From the NCBI GenBank assembly GCA_041678005.1, contig JBAYOW010000030.1, positions 1 through 26,671 of the forward strand: a DNA stretch of 26,671 nucleotides, written 5' to 3'. A program made the position numbers and the translations under genes. Positions 1 through 7,903 of the stretch are shown here, in pieces. Position 1 is the stretch's first letter. The number at the start of each line of letters is the position of its first letter. The DNA comes from Sulfurivermis sp041678005 (GTDB lineage: Bacteria; Pseudomonadota; Gammaproteobacteria; Thiohalomonadales; Thiohalomonadaceae). The notes beneath the pieces were generated by a model. It was given only the letters and a program-made list of their open reading frames with translations, searched no databases and had not been told where the DNA came from.

Positions 1-358
1 CTGTTTTTTGCACCTCAATCAGGTCTTCAAGATCGAAATCGTCGTCCGATTATTGGGTTTTTATCTCAGCAAAGCACGACACATGCCGTGGCGGTGTGGT
101 AAAGCGAATATTTCAGGGGTGACTAAATAAATTAGCCCACCCAAGCAGTCTGTACAGTTGTGCTGTGATTTGCCAGATTAAGGTAGCGAGTTTTGCAGCT
201 GTTTGACTTTTATTTAAGTTGACCAGCTTTTATATCCGTACCGTCTCATGGGCCACGCCCATAAACAGTTGGTAGCCAGATTTGCTATCTGTATCAGGGT
301 AAAAGATGAAATTTCTATGGAGTGCAATTTAAGGAATCAAATGTTCTATATCAGCTAG

Positions 359-502
359 CAAAAGCTCGCGAGGAATGGATTATTTTGGCGGACATTCGGC
401 CTCGGCAAAGGTGATTTGGATAGCGATGACTTCCGCCTTTTAGGTTTGCGATATTTTATCAAAGGGACAGGCAAGATTGGTATTTATTCAGCGTCGTCTT
501 AA
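359..502 (+). pseudogene. Possible remnant of a decayed gene
   Basis: This frame is open from just after a TAG at 356-358 to a TAA at 500-502. It encodes a coding-looking tail of about 47 residues that includes GLGKGDLDSDDFRLLGLRYF and ends GIYSASS. There is no ATG or GTG in frame and no plausible ribosome binding site, so it cannot be an intact gene. I do not recognise the family. It could be the 3' end of a gene whose 5' part was lost, or chance. Only a protein-level search would settle it. Confidence 0.2.
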
Positions 503-528
503 TTGCTTATAGATTTTTCCTGACCATG

Positions 529-553
529 CAACATTAACCTCTAATTAATGTTG
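529..553. repeat. AT-rich inverted repeat upstream of mgtA
   Basis: CAACATTAA (529-537) and TTAATGTTG (545-553) are perfect 9-bp inverted arms around a 7-base loop. One T-A pair and one G-U pair would extend the RNA stem to 11. It lies about 115 bp upstream of the mgtA start and could be an operator or a weak transcript end; its GC content is too low for a strong terminator. Confidence 0.35.
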
Positions 554-637
554 TATTTAGTTTAGCCCACGCCCAGTCATTCAACTGCGTTGCACTTTTT
601 AGTTCAATCTGTGCTTTAGCATTATGAGAATTTTTTA

Positions 638-673
638 ATGGAAAGAATATCAGGCCAGGGTATATCTCTATGA
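638..673 (+). CDS. Possible 11-codon leader peptide overlapping the mgtA start
   Basis: ATG at 638 opens an 11-residue frame (MERISGQGISL) whose TGA (671-673) overlaps the mgtA ATG (670-672) as ATGA. An even smaller frame (MRIF, 624-638) ends in TAA overlapping this ATG as TAATG. Such a chain would couple translation into mgtA. Enteric mgtA genes are known to be controlled through a leader with a short peptide (MgtL), but this one has neither the sequence nor the proline content of MgtL. The binding site for this frame is weak, and mgtA has its own AGGG at 657-660, so chance is quite possible. Confidence 0.2.
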   Translation: MERISGQGISL

Positions 674-3372
674 AAGAATCAAAAACTCGGCATAAAAAAA
701 CCACCAGGTCGCCGCATAGAGTCGAAATGAATCTCGCCGCAGTGAGCAAACTGCGTGAAGCATCGAAAAAAGATGTCAAGGCGGTGTATGACATGGTAGA
801 TAGTTCCGAGAAGGGGCTATCTCAGGCTGATGCTGAAGAACGCATTACTAAATTTGGCTTCAACCAGGTCGATTACGATCAAGCACCTTCGTGGTTCAAG
901 CAATTATTAAAATCCTTTGCCAATCCTTTTATTTTCATTCTCCTCGCTATCGTGGTGATTTCTTTCGCCATCGACGTATGGATGGCCGCGCCAGGCGAAG
1001 GTGATTTCAAAACGGTGGTGGTCGTATCCTTGATGATCGTCATCAGCGCACTAATCAGTTTTTTTCAGGAATACCAAAGCAACCGCGCGGCCGAACGGTT
1101 GAAAGACATGGTGACAACCACCGCCACTGTATTGAGAAAAGAGATCGGCAAGGTCGAGATAGACATGTCGCGACTCGTGCCTGGCGACATTATTTATTTA
1201 TCCGCTGGCGACATGATTCCGGCAGATTGCCGAGTCGTGCAAAGCATTGATTTATTTATAAGCGAATCCATGCTCACAGGAGAGTCACTCCCAGTGGAGA
1301 AGTGGCCTTTGTCCATTCCCGAGGCCGAAACAAAAACCGTCATAGGCTTAAATAACCTGTGTTTTATGGGCACTAATGTGGTGAGCGGAGCGGCGACTGC
1401 CGTGGTCGTGGCCACAGGTTCCAACACCTATTTCGGCAACATCAGCAAAAGCGTCATCGGCGAAAGTCCGGAAACCGCATTTGATATCGGCATCAATAAA
1501 GTGAGTCTCCTGCTTATCCGATTTATGCTGGTAATGGTGCCGATCATTTTTTTAGTAAACGGCTTGTTGAAAGGCGACTGGATGGAGGCGCTGCCATTTT
1601 CCATTGCTGTGGCGGTGGGCCTGACACCTGAGATGTTGCCGGTCATCGTTACATCAAATCTCGCCAAAGGCGCCATGAGCATGAGCAAGCACAAGGTAAT
1701 CGTAAAACGCTTGAACGCCATCCAGAACATTGGTGCCATGGATTTACTGTGTACTGACAAGACCGGCACGCTTACCATAGATAAAATCGTGCTGACGCAA
1801 CACCTCAACGTTTTTGGCATAGAGGACTTTGAAGTGTTGAAATGGGCTTACCTGAACAGTCACCATCAAACCGGTCTTACAAATTTAATGGACTTGGCGG
1901 TTCTGGAGCACGTGGAATTGCATGACTACCTGAAGGTGGAAAAAGATTTCGAGAAAATAGATGAAATTCCTTTCGACTTTGAACGCAGAAGAATGAGCGT
2001 CATTTTAGAGCAGAAAAATGGCAAACACCTGCTCATTTGCAAGGGAGCCGTCGAGGAAATGCTGGATTTATGCACCCATAGTTTTCATCCTGGTGAAGAC
2101 CGTGAATTGCACATAGAACAAGATGAAGTGGTGGTCATGGACGATGCCATGCGGCAAAACGTCCTGGACACCGCTTCGCGATTGAACGCAAATGGACTGC
2201 GCATTTTGCTTCTCGCAATCCGCGAATTCAAAGGAGACCACCCATTAAATTACAACGTTGACGATGAAAGCAATTTGATTTTCACCGGATTAATTGGCTT
2301 CCTCGACCCTGCTAAACCATCCGCAAAACCCAGCATAGAAGCGTTACATAAACTTAATGTCGAGGTAAAGGTGCTGACTGGCGACAACGCTATTGTCACA
2401 AAAAAGATTTGCGGCGATGTTGGTATTCCTGTGCAAAATATCATACTGGGGGATGAGCTAGATACAATTTCCGATGAAGAACTCACCGCGCGAATGGGTG
2501 ATATATCTATTTTCGCCAAATTAACTCCACTACAGAAGGTGCGCGTGGTTAAGGCACTGCGCGCAAATGGCCATACCGTTGGAGTGTTAGGAGACGGAAT
2601 AAACGATGCTGCGGCATTAAAAGAAGCTGACGTGGGCATTACTGTCGACAATGCAGTCGATATTGCCAAAGAAAGCTCGGATATAATTTTATTGGAAAAG
2701 GATTTGATGGTCCTGCATAAAGGGGTGCTATACGGCCGCAGGACATATGGAAATATCATCAAATATATAAAAATGGCGACAAGCAGCAACTTCGGAAACG
2801 CATTCAGTGTTTTGGGTGCCAGCGCGTTTTTGCCTTTTTTACCGATGCTGCCCATTCAGCTCCTAGTGCAAAACCTTTTATACGATATGTCCCAAACCTC
2901 CATCCCCTGGGACAACATGGATGAGGAATTTTTAAAAAAACCTAAAAAGTGGGAGGCATCAAGCATACGCAGATTCATGATCTATATCGGCCCCACCAGC
3001 TCCATTTTTGACTATGTTTTATTTGCGGTCATGTTCTTTGTATTCAAAGCCAACAGCCCGGAGCACCAGAGCCTGTTTCAAACCGGCTGGTTCGTGGAAG
3101 GGCTGCTTTCCCAAACCTTGATCGTGCATATGATCCGCACCAGGAAAATACCCTTTATCCAAAGCTGGGCATCTGCACCGGTGGTAGCTATGACTTCCCT
3201 GGTTATAGTGATCGGACTCTTCATTCCATTTACACCCCTGGCTAAAGTGTTGTACATGCAGCCTTTACCCTTTTCATATTTCCCTTGGCTTATCGCTATT
3301 TTGATCGCATACAGCTTCCTTACCCAGCTCGTAAAAACCTGGTATATCAAGCGGTTTCATGAGTGGTTGTGA
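670..3372 (+). CDS. mgtA: Mg2+-transporting P-type ATPase (P3B, MgtA/MgtB type)
   Basis: This inner-membrane P-type ATPase should import Mg2+ at the cost of ATP. Its 900 residues match the E. coli MgtA length of about 898. All the key motifs are present: the actuator TGES at 203-206, the phosphorylation motif DKTGTLT with the acceptor Asp363, and GDGIND at 641-646 in the P domain. An N-terminal cation-ATPase domain precedes the first hydrophobic pair (about 85-145). A further pair lies at about 280-340 and a C-terminal bundle at about 730-890. The start at 670 has AGGG nine bases upstream. No mgtC or phoPQ gene is nearby. Base composition looks more AT-rich than in the nar region, and the flanks look degraded, so horizontal acquisition is possible. 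The family call is secure; MgtA versus MgtB is not resolved. Confidence 0.93.
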   Translation: MKESKTRHKKTTRSPHRVEMNLAAVSKLREASKKDVKAVYDMVDSSEKGLSQADAEERITKFGFNQVDYDQAPSWFKQLLKSFANPFIFILLAIVVISFAIDVWMAAPGEGDFKTVVVVSLMIVISALISFFQEYQSNRAAERLKDMVTTTATVLRKEIGKVEIDMSRLVPGDIIYLSAGDMIPADCRVVQSIDLFISESMLTGESLPVEKWPLSIPEAETKTVIGLNNLCFMGTNVVSGAATAVVVATGSNTYFGNISKSVIGESPETAFDIGINKVSLLLIRFMLVMVPIIFLVNGLLKGDWMEALPFSIAVAVGLTPEMLPVIVTSNLAKGAMSMSKHKVIVKRLNAIQNIGAMDLLCTDKTGTLTIDKIVLTQHLNVFGIEDFEVLKWAYLNSHHQTGLTNLMDLAVLEHVELHDYLKVEKDFEKIDEIPFDFERRRMSVILEQKNGKHLLICKGAVEEMLDLCTHSFHPGEDRELHIEQDEVVVMDDAMRQNVLDTASRLNANGLRILLLAIREFKGDHPLNYNVDDESNLIFTGLIGFLDPAKPSAKPSIEALHKLNVEVKVLTGDNAIVTKKICGDVGIPVQNIILGDELDTISDEELTARMGDISIFAKLTPLQKVRVVKALRANGHTVGVLGDGINDAAALKEADVGITVDNAVDIAKESSDIILLEKDLMVLHKGVLYGRRTYGNIIKYIKMATSSNFGNAFSVLGASAFLPFLPMLPIQLLVQNLLYDMSQTSIPWDNMDEEFLKKPKKWEASSIRRFMIYIGPTSSIFDYVLFAVMFFVFKANSPEHQSLFQTGWFVEGLLSQTLIVHMIRTRKIPFIQSWASAPVVAMTSLVIVIGLFIPFTPLAKVLYMQPLPFSYFPWLIAILIAYSFLTQLVKTWYIKRFHEWL

Positions 3373-3414
3373 TCATTTGAAAAAGAAAAAATCTAGAAGT
3401 ACTTAACGCTGGAT

Positions 3415-3555
3415 ATGCAAGACGATGAACACGCTCAACTGCCTGCCGATATAGTCCAGGCAAAAGCAAAGCAGGCGCTACATGCAATTTTGCATTGCTC
3501 CCTGAACACGCTGCGCTCCGCCCAGGTTACAAACCATCCGTTTATACAGCAGTGA
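3415..3555 (+). CDS. Possible small protein, 46 aa
   Basis: ATG at 3415 opens a 46-residue frame ending in TGA at 3553-3555, 42 bp after mgtA on the same strand. The peptide begins MQDDEHAQLPADIVQAKAKQ. It has a mixed, helix-forming composition that looks more coding-like than random. The only Shine-Dalgarno candidate is a GGA too close to the start. It has no signal peptide or membrane segment, and I do not recognise a family. It may be a real small gene, a remnant or chance. Confidence 0.25.
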   Translation: MQDDEHAQLPADIVQAKAKQALHAILHCSLNTLRSAQVTNHPFIQQ

Positions 3556-3580
3556 ACTTTAGCGTACACAAATGAAGCTG

Positions 3581-4324
3581 CTACTTGATGATTGCCTGGT
3601 TGTCGTGGTGTTCGTTGTGTATAGCCAGATCATCCCGTTCTGCTGCCAGGCGGTACCACTTGACTGCCTCATTGTCGTCTTGTGATACACCTCGACCATT
3701 GACATACATAACGCCAAGGATCTGCTGAGCATCACCATCGCCTTGCTCAGCTGCCAACCGATACCATTTGACAGCTTCCTTGTCATCCTGTGGAACACCC
3801 ACGCCGTTTTCATAAGACACCGCAAGATTAAACTGCGCCTCTGCATAACCCTGTTCTGCAGCAAGCCGAAACCATTTAATGGCTTCCTTGTTATCTTGTG
3901 GCACACCCTGGCCGTTGATGCACATCACGCCCAGGTTACTTTGTGCAGCGATGTTGCCGTGTTCTGCCGCCAACCTGTACCAATTCGCGGCTTCCTTGTA
4001 ATCTTGCGCCACACCTTCACCATTTGCATACTTAAGGCCAAGATTGTATTCGGCCTGGACATGCCCCTGTTTTGCTGCGCGTCGAAACCATTTAACTGCC
4101 TCATAATCATCTTGCGGGACACCTTGACCATAGGTATACATCACCCCAAGCCTGTATTGAGCTGCGGCATCACCATGCTCTGCGCTTGTCATGAATAACT
4201 GAGTGGCAGCTGAATATTTGTTTTCAGCTACAACATTTTTATCAACATCAGCCCAAGCGGCTGATGAAACCAATATCAGCAGGCAAAGGGTGTACCTGGG
4301 AACGAAGTGCATCAATCTAGTCAT
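3581..4324 (-). CDS. Exported Sel1-repeat (TPR-like) protein
   Basis: The protein has about 247 residues from the ATG at 4324. It starts with a signal-peptide-like segment: MTRLMHF, a hydrophobic run, then AAWA before DVDK, which is a good signal peptidase I site. The mature part is a tandem array of about five 36-residue Sel1 repeats of the pattern AAEHGDAAAQYRLGVMY..G.GVPQD..EAVKWFR. Sel1 repeats form helical solenoids that hold proteins together, so a periplasmic scaffolding role is likely; the partner cannot be told. A further in-frame ATG lies at 4312 and a longer one at 4390, which would put 22 residues before the signal peptide. None has a strong ribosome binding site. It stands alone between mgtA and the diguanylate cyclase gene. 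Confidence 0.8.
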   Translation of the reverse strand: MTRLMHFVPRYTLCLLILVSSAAWADVDKNVVAENKYSAATQLFMTSAEHGDAAAQYRLGVMYTYGQGVPQDDYEAVKWFRRAAKQGHVQAEYNLGLKYANGEGVAQDYKEAANWYRLAAEHGNIAAQSNLGVMCINGQGVPQDNKEAIKWFRLAAEQGYAEAQFNLAVSYENGVGVPQDDKEAVKWYRLAAEQGDGDAQQILGVMYVNGRGVSQDDNEAVKWYRLAAERDDLAIHNEHHDNQAIIK

Positions 4325-4390
4325 GTCTATCGACCAGATGGCTGGCCTCCTGCAATTTTGCTCAGTACATACCATGGGCGGCAATATCAT

Positions 4391-4539
4391 CCCCGCTTCC
4401 GGGTAAAGTAGGCGGGCAGGCCGGCATTATGCCGATTATTAGCCGCGCAATACATAAGCCACGGATTTTCTAAAAATCGCCTCGATTGCTTTGCTACACT
4501 CACGATAACAGGTTTTAACTTGTTCTGAGATTCTCTAAT
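4391..4539. other. Intergenic region with small hairpin
   Basis: This 149-bp gap lies between the 3' end of the diguanylate cyclase gene and the 5' end of the Sel1 gene. The perfect palindrome CGGCAT-T-ATGCCG lies at 4422-4434. It has no T-tract on the minus strand, so it is at best a weak terminator. The rest may contain the Sel1 promoter, but no clear hexamers are visible. Confidence 0.3.
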
Positions 4540-5790
4540 TCAAAGAAAACAGGCAATCTCAGGATAGGCACTGGAACGATCGCGGCCACTATGCTTGCCA
4601 AAGTAAAGCGCCTGATCAGCTTCGCTGATCAGGCGTTCTAATATGACCTGAGCCTTGCCCTGTTCTTTGTTGCCCAGGCAGGCAATGCCGATGCTGATAG
4701 TTATGTCGAAAGAATGATCATCGGCCTTGAATTTCATGGCTTTCACTGCAGCACGGATGCGCTCAGCCATCTGCTTGCCGCCTTCCAGATCAGTCTCTGA
4801 CAAGGTAAATATGAATTCTTCACCACCAAACCGCGCCAACACATCGGCTTCTCTGATTTGCTCACGGAACAGGTTGGCGCACTGTTTTAACACCTCATCG
4901 CCAACCATATGACCATAGGTGTCATTAATGTTTTTAAAGTGGTCGATATCCAGTAACAACAGACAGAGATCTTTTTTATAGCGCAAGCTACGCGACAGGA
5001 TCGAGCTGGATTCGGGGAAAAAAAATCGACGGTTATACAACCCGGTCAGCTCGTCAATCACAGAAAGTTCGGCATAACGGCGTTTGAGCGACTCGGCATC
5101 GGCAAGCGCGCGTTCAAGTTGCTGAGTGCGTTCCAGAACCTGTTGTTCCATCCTGTTAAGCAGACGATTATTGACCAATAATTGCGCAAGGAAATTGGTA
5201 AAGATTACCAACATGCGCTCCTGCGCGGCGGAGAAAAAATCAGCATGAGGGTGCGATACATTGAGCACACCCAGAATTTCATCACCCGTCTTGATGGGGA
5301 CGCTGATCAATGACCCAATAACCATTGCTCCAGCATCAACACAGCAACAGGCATACTCAAAGCGTGGATCATCTGCACATTTTCGACTATGCTGCAAAAT
5401 ACCAGTTTTTGCAGCACGACCTACCAGCCCTTCACCCAGAGCAAAGCTGCCGTACAACGGTGTCTCGCGGGAGGATTGTTGATCGGATAGACAGATCATT
5501 TCGACCCAGCCAAGACCTGCTACATTGACCAGTCTGTCATCCTGCAGCAGATAAACCGAGCAACGTTCAAGATCCTGATATTGCATCAGCACATCCAGCG
5601 CCCCGGCCAATAGCTGACTATCCTCCTGCCCCAGAGCCATCATGGAAGACAGATTGCGCAGGGCAGAAAGGGAATCTATTAGTTTGAGGAATCTGTCATT
5701 AAGCTCGCGAAATGTCTCGATAAAAGGAGCAGCGTCCATATCATGCATCCGATAATAACTTGGCCATTGAACGGATTTTAATACGCTCAT
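4540..5790 (-). CDS. GAF-GGDEF diguanylate cyclase
   Basis: This cytoplasmic protein of 416 residues is predicted to make cyclic di-GMP from two GTP. A GAF sensor domain spans about 50-205 (GEGLVGRAAKTG, then SVPIKTGDEILGVLNV). A coiled-coil-like linker follows at about 210-245 (EQQVLERTQQLERALADAE). The GGDEF domain spans about 246-410, with an intact GGEEF active site at 322-326 and the inhibitory I-site RxxD (R313, D316) five residues before it, so product inhibition is expected. The start at 5790 has AGGA six bases upstream but overlaps the HDOD gene by 50 bp; in-frame ATGs at 5748 and 5739 would give almost no overlap. It is the last gene of the nudF cluster. The GAF ligand is unknown; Cys-rich motifs (CADDPRFEYACCC) lie inside the domain. 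Confidence 0.9.
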   Translation of the reverse strand: MSVLKSVQWPSYYRMHDMDAAPFIETFRELNDRFLKLIDSLSALRNLSSMMALGQEDSQLLAGALDVLMQYQDLERCSVYLLQDDRLVNVAGLGWVEMICLSDQQSSRETPLYGSFALGEGLVGRAAKTGILQHSRKCADDPRFEYACCCVDAGAMVIGSLISVPIKTGDEILGVLNVSHPHADFFSAAQERMLVIFTNFLAQLLVNNRLLNRMEQQVLERTQQLERALADAESLKRRYAELSVIDELTGLYNRRFFFPESSSILSRSLRYKKDLCLLLLDIDHFKNINDTYGHMVGDEVLKQCANLFREQIREADVLARFGGEEFIFTLSETDLEGGKQMAERIRAAVKAMKFKADDHSFDITISIGIACLGNKEQGKAQVILERLISEADQALYFGKHSGRDRSSAYPEIACFL

Positions 5791-6610
5791 CCAGCATCCT
5801 AGTCAAAAAGTCACGTGCCTCGGCCTGTGGTATGCCCAAGCTCTCCAACTGGCTCAACTCAAGCGCTTCATTCTCAAGCCACAGACGCGATGCCCAACGA
5901 GAACAAAAATCTATCAACTGCACCAGGGTTTGGTGTTCACCAACATAATCTGCCTGTCGATGATTTTCGATAGTAGCAACAACAAAGCCAGGTAAGTGCC
6001 ACTTACGCGCCAGCCAACTGCCAGCCTGTGCATGATTAGCGCCCAACGTTGCTGCCAATAAAGACGACAAATTTTGTGTTGGATCAGCCGCTATTTGTTC
6101 AAACACCCAGTTAATTTCAGCTGGATACAAGTGCACCAGGGCTAATAGGCCAAAATCGTGCAACAAACCTGCCAGATATGCATTACCTGCAAATGTAGGG
6201 GAAGGGTCTTCAAGCAAGCGGGACAATTGCTGCGCCAGACTGGCCGTTACCATGGCATTGGCCCAATATTCATCTACGCGAAATGTGGGGCAATGACTGG
6301 TTTGCAACGAACCAGCCAAAACTACGCTAAAGGCCAGGCTACGTGCGATATTAATGCCCAACACCTTGAAGATCGCATCCTCAGCCGTTACCACTGGCTC
6401 GGGGTAACCAAAATAAGCAGAGTTCGCCAAACCTATCAGACGCGCCAACAGGGCTGGATCGCGCTCAATGATGGCGGCAATGCGCTGCACATCCATGCTG
6501 CCTGCGGAAAAAACTTCCAGCAGCTCATGCGCAACCAACGGCATGGGCGGCAACTGGTTGAGTTTCTGGATCTCGAGCCTGGTGGTGGTTGGTGTATGGG
6601 GCATGTGCAT
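5741..6610 (-). CDS. HDOD-domain signalling protein
   Basis: This cytoplasmic protein has 289 residues from the ATG at 6610. The HDOD domain fills most of it: LNQLPPMPLVAHELLEVF near the N-terminus, then ERDPALLARLIGLANSAYFG and YLAGLLHDFGLLAL. HDOD is an HD-related fold that usually lacks phosphodiesterase activity and acts as a regulatory module in signalling and motility. Here it lies directly before, and overlaps, a diguanylate cyclase, which suggests partnership. An AGGAGAGG lies 13 bases before 6610. Upstream in-frame starts (ATG 6649, TTG 6652) overlap the preceding gene and have no good ribosome binding site. A role in cyclic-di-GMP control is inferred from context only. Confidence 0.8.
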   Translation of the reverse strand: MHMPHTPTTTRLEIQKLNQLPPMPLVAHELLEVFSAGSMDVQRIAAIIERDPALLARLIGLANSAYFGYPEPVVTAEDAIFKVLGINIARSLAFSVVLAGSLQTSHCPTFRVDEYWANAMVTASLAQQLSRLLEDPSPTFAGNAYLAGLLHDFGLLALVHLYPAEINWVFEQIAADPTQNLSSLLAATLGANHAQAGSWLARKWHLPGFVVATIENHRQADYVGEHQTLVQLIDFCSRWASRLWLENEALELSQLESLGIPQAEARDFLTRMLDERIKIRSMAKLLSDA

Positions 6611-6635
6611 GGTGTTACAAAAACCTCTCCTGCCA

Positions 6636-6866
6636 TCAGGCCTTGTCATCAAACAAACTGCCTATGGTCTCATCCACCGCTTGCATAACCTTGGCGCTGG
6701 CCTCCACTTGCAGGCGGTTCAGCTTGCTTTCGACCAGTGGTTCAATAGGTGAGGCCTTGCCTTCCATCTGGCCAGCACTGGCAATCTCAGAGGTATTTCG
6801 ATCTATGCCTGCCATACCTTTCTGAATGCCATGCAGCGCATTATGTAGTGACGATGTAATATTCAT
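6636..6866 (-). CDS. Small conserved-looking protein, 76 aa, unknown function
   Basis: The product is a soluble 76-residue protein with GGAG eight bases before the ATG. The N-terminus (MNITSSLHNALHGIQKGMAG, then IASAGQ) has the SALxGIxxG.xxIA rhythm seen at the N-termini of flagellar rod and hook proteins. The C-terminus (LQVEASAKVMQAVDETIGSL) is a predicted helix like the ends of small motility-associated proteins. I cannot name a family with certainty. It lies 33 bp after nudF and overlaps or nearly touches the HDOD gene, so it is probably co-transcribed with the HDOD and GGDEF genes. A flagellum- or surface-related role is an inference from this resemblance and context. Confidence 0.7.
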   Translation of the reverse strand: MNITSSLHNALHGIQKGMAGIDRNTSEIASAGQMEGKASPIEPLVESKLNRLQVEASAKVMQAVDETIGSLFDDKA

Positions 6867-6899
6867 AGCAAATACTCCATTCGTATCCCGTAGCTCTTG

Positions 6900-7526
6900 T
6901 CAAGCTTGCCACATCTGGCACAATCGTGCCCGATTTTGTTGCAACCACTGCAAGGCTATAATCGGGTTGGCGGAATTGATCCTGCCTTCTGCCAGCAGGG
7001 CCATGGCCTCGGCAAAGCTCACTGTAATCACCCGAATATCCTCACCCTCTTCAGCCAAGCCATAGATCCCGCCCACCCCATCGGCATCAACTCGGCCGCA
7101 ATAAAGACTGATACGCTCCGATGTCCCGCCCGGGCTAACGAAGTATTCGCAGATCGGCTCCAGTGCAAGCAGGTTACAACCAGCCTCCTCCAATAGCTCG
7201 CGCCTGACCACCTCGGACGCTGACTCGCCTGGCTCGGTGATGCCGGCGACGATCTCCAGCAACCATGAGCCACCGGCTGCATGAATGGCGCCAATGCGGA
7301 ATTGCTCGACCAAAACAACACGGTCGAGCACCGGATCATAAGGCAGAATCGCCGCTGCATGGCCGCGTTCAAACAACTCTCGTATGATCCTAGAACCCAT
7401 CTGGCCGTTATATAGACGATGACGCAGTTGATAGCTTTCCAGGCGAAAAAAGCCTTGGTAACACACCTGTTGCTCTTCGATTTCCACCGTCGGCTCAGCT
7501 GGCCCCGCTGTTATCTGTTTATCCAT
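6900..7526 (-). CDS. nudF: ADP-ribose pyrophosphatase (Nudix hydrolase)
   Basis: This cytoplasmic Nudix enzyme should split ADP-ribose into AMP and ribose 5-phosphate. From the ATG at 7526 it has 208 residues, close to the 209 of E. coli NudF, and it matches that family along its length: YQGFFRLESYQLRHRLYNGQ, RELFERGHAAAILPYDPV, and SPGGTSERISLYCGRVDA. The Nudix box is complete (G95, E101, R109, E110, E113, E114, G116). A GGGA precedes this start. An upstream in-frame TTG at 7592 would add 22 residues that are Cys- and His-rich and unlike the family. It is the first gene of a likely operon with the small protein, HDOD and GGDEF genes, an unusual setting for a housekeeping nucleotide-clearing enzyme. 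Confidence 0.92.
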   Translation of the reverse strand: MDKQITAGPAEPTVEIEEQQVCYQGFFRLESYQLRHRLYNGQMGSRIIRELFERGHAAAILPYDPVLDRVVLVEQFRIGAIHAAGGSWLLEIVAGITEPGESASEVVRRELLEEAGCNLLALEPICEYFVSPGGTSERISLYCGRVDADGVGGIYGLAEEGEDIRVITVSFAEAMALLAEGRINSANPIIALQWLQQNRARLCQMWQA

Positions 7527-7592
7527 TATGCAAATCCCGTTAACGCTATGTGGCATACAATAACAGCAAGCATGGCTTGTGCCGAAGAACAA

Positions 7593-7903
7593 GGCAGGGC
7601 AAGAACATGCTTTTTAAGGACGCAATAACCAACCAGCATTGCGCCGAATGTAGAAGACCTGCACCTATCCCGTCATTCCCGCAGGCTATTATTACCCTCT
7701 CCCCAAGCCCCTCTCCCGCAAGCGGGAATCCAGGAGGAACTGCTTTTTGGTTAAAAAGTAATCAAGTAGAATTTTGCCCTGAAGCATAAGGTGACTCTTA
7801 TGAAATATGGATGAAATATACGAGCTGAACAAGAATGATGAATGATGCGCAAAATAGTACCCAACGCGCACTCTCCTGATTGGCAAGAACAATCCTGCCC
7901 TGC
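7593..7903. other. Intergenic region with mosaic repeat
   Basis: This 311-bp stretch lies between the downstream membrane-protein gene of the nar cluster and nudF, both on the minus strand. It contains the repeat at 7671-7735, a small hairpin CTTTTTGGTTAAAAAG (7743-7758), and no convincing gene. It should also contain the nudF promoter, but no strong hexamers stand out. Confidence 0.35.
7671..7735. repeat. REP-like mosaic repeat with inverted arms
   Basis: CGTCATTCCCGC (7671-7682) faces GCGGGAATCCAG (7722-7733), the arms of a dispersed repeat type widespread in proteobacteria (ATTCCC...GGGAAT cores). Between them lies the pyrimidine-rich CCCTCTCCCCAAGCCCCTCTCCCGCAAG pattern of a second common repeat family, whose right half is replaced by the first family's arm. 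The result looks like a recombined or decayed composite element. No second copy is visible in this window, so calling it a repeat rests on general knowledge of such sequences. Confidence 0.5.

Larger units (their letters stand above)
1..669. other. Non-coding stretch with possible gene remnants
   Basis: No intact gene is visible here. Frame 1 on the plus strand is open from the window edge to a TAA at 100-102, about 33 codons, and could be the C-terminal tail of a gene starting outside the window. A short minus-strand stretch at about 1-50 also reads as an acidic, coding-like peptide, so the strand is uncertain. A second open stretch with no start codon lies at 359-502. An AT-rich inverted repeat sits at 529-553, and two micro-ORFs lie directly before mgtA at 624-673. 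The region is AT-rich and looks like decayed or foreign DNA next to mgtA; that is an inference. Confidence 0.4.

Noticed and set aside
502..669. Mg2+-sensing riboswitch (M-box or mgtA leader)
   Set aside because: The leader is short and AT-rich, and only one 9-bp hairpin is visible; the complex fold of known Mg2+ leaders is not apparent.
534..794. Minus-strand open frame of 86 codons across the mgtA start
   Set aside because: It is antisense to the mgtA N-terminus, which has clear family identity, and no ribosome binding site or family supports it.
2250..2855. 201-codon minus-strand frame inside mgtA
   Set aside because: It mirrors the P-domain coding sequence of mgtA; its serine- and threonine-rich composition is typical of an antisense shadow.
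3559..4198. Several overlapping frames on both strands in the Sel1 gene
   Set aside because: They arise from the 108-bp tandem DNA repeats that keep other frames open; only the Sel1 frame has the known motif and a signal peptide.
4422..4434. Intrinsic terminator after the diguanylate cyclase gene
   Set aside because: The palindrome is short and has no T-tract on the minus strand.
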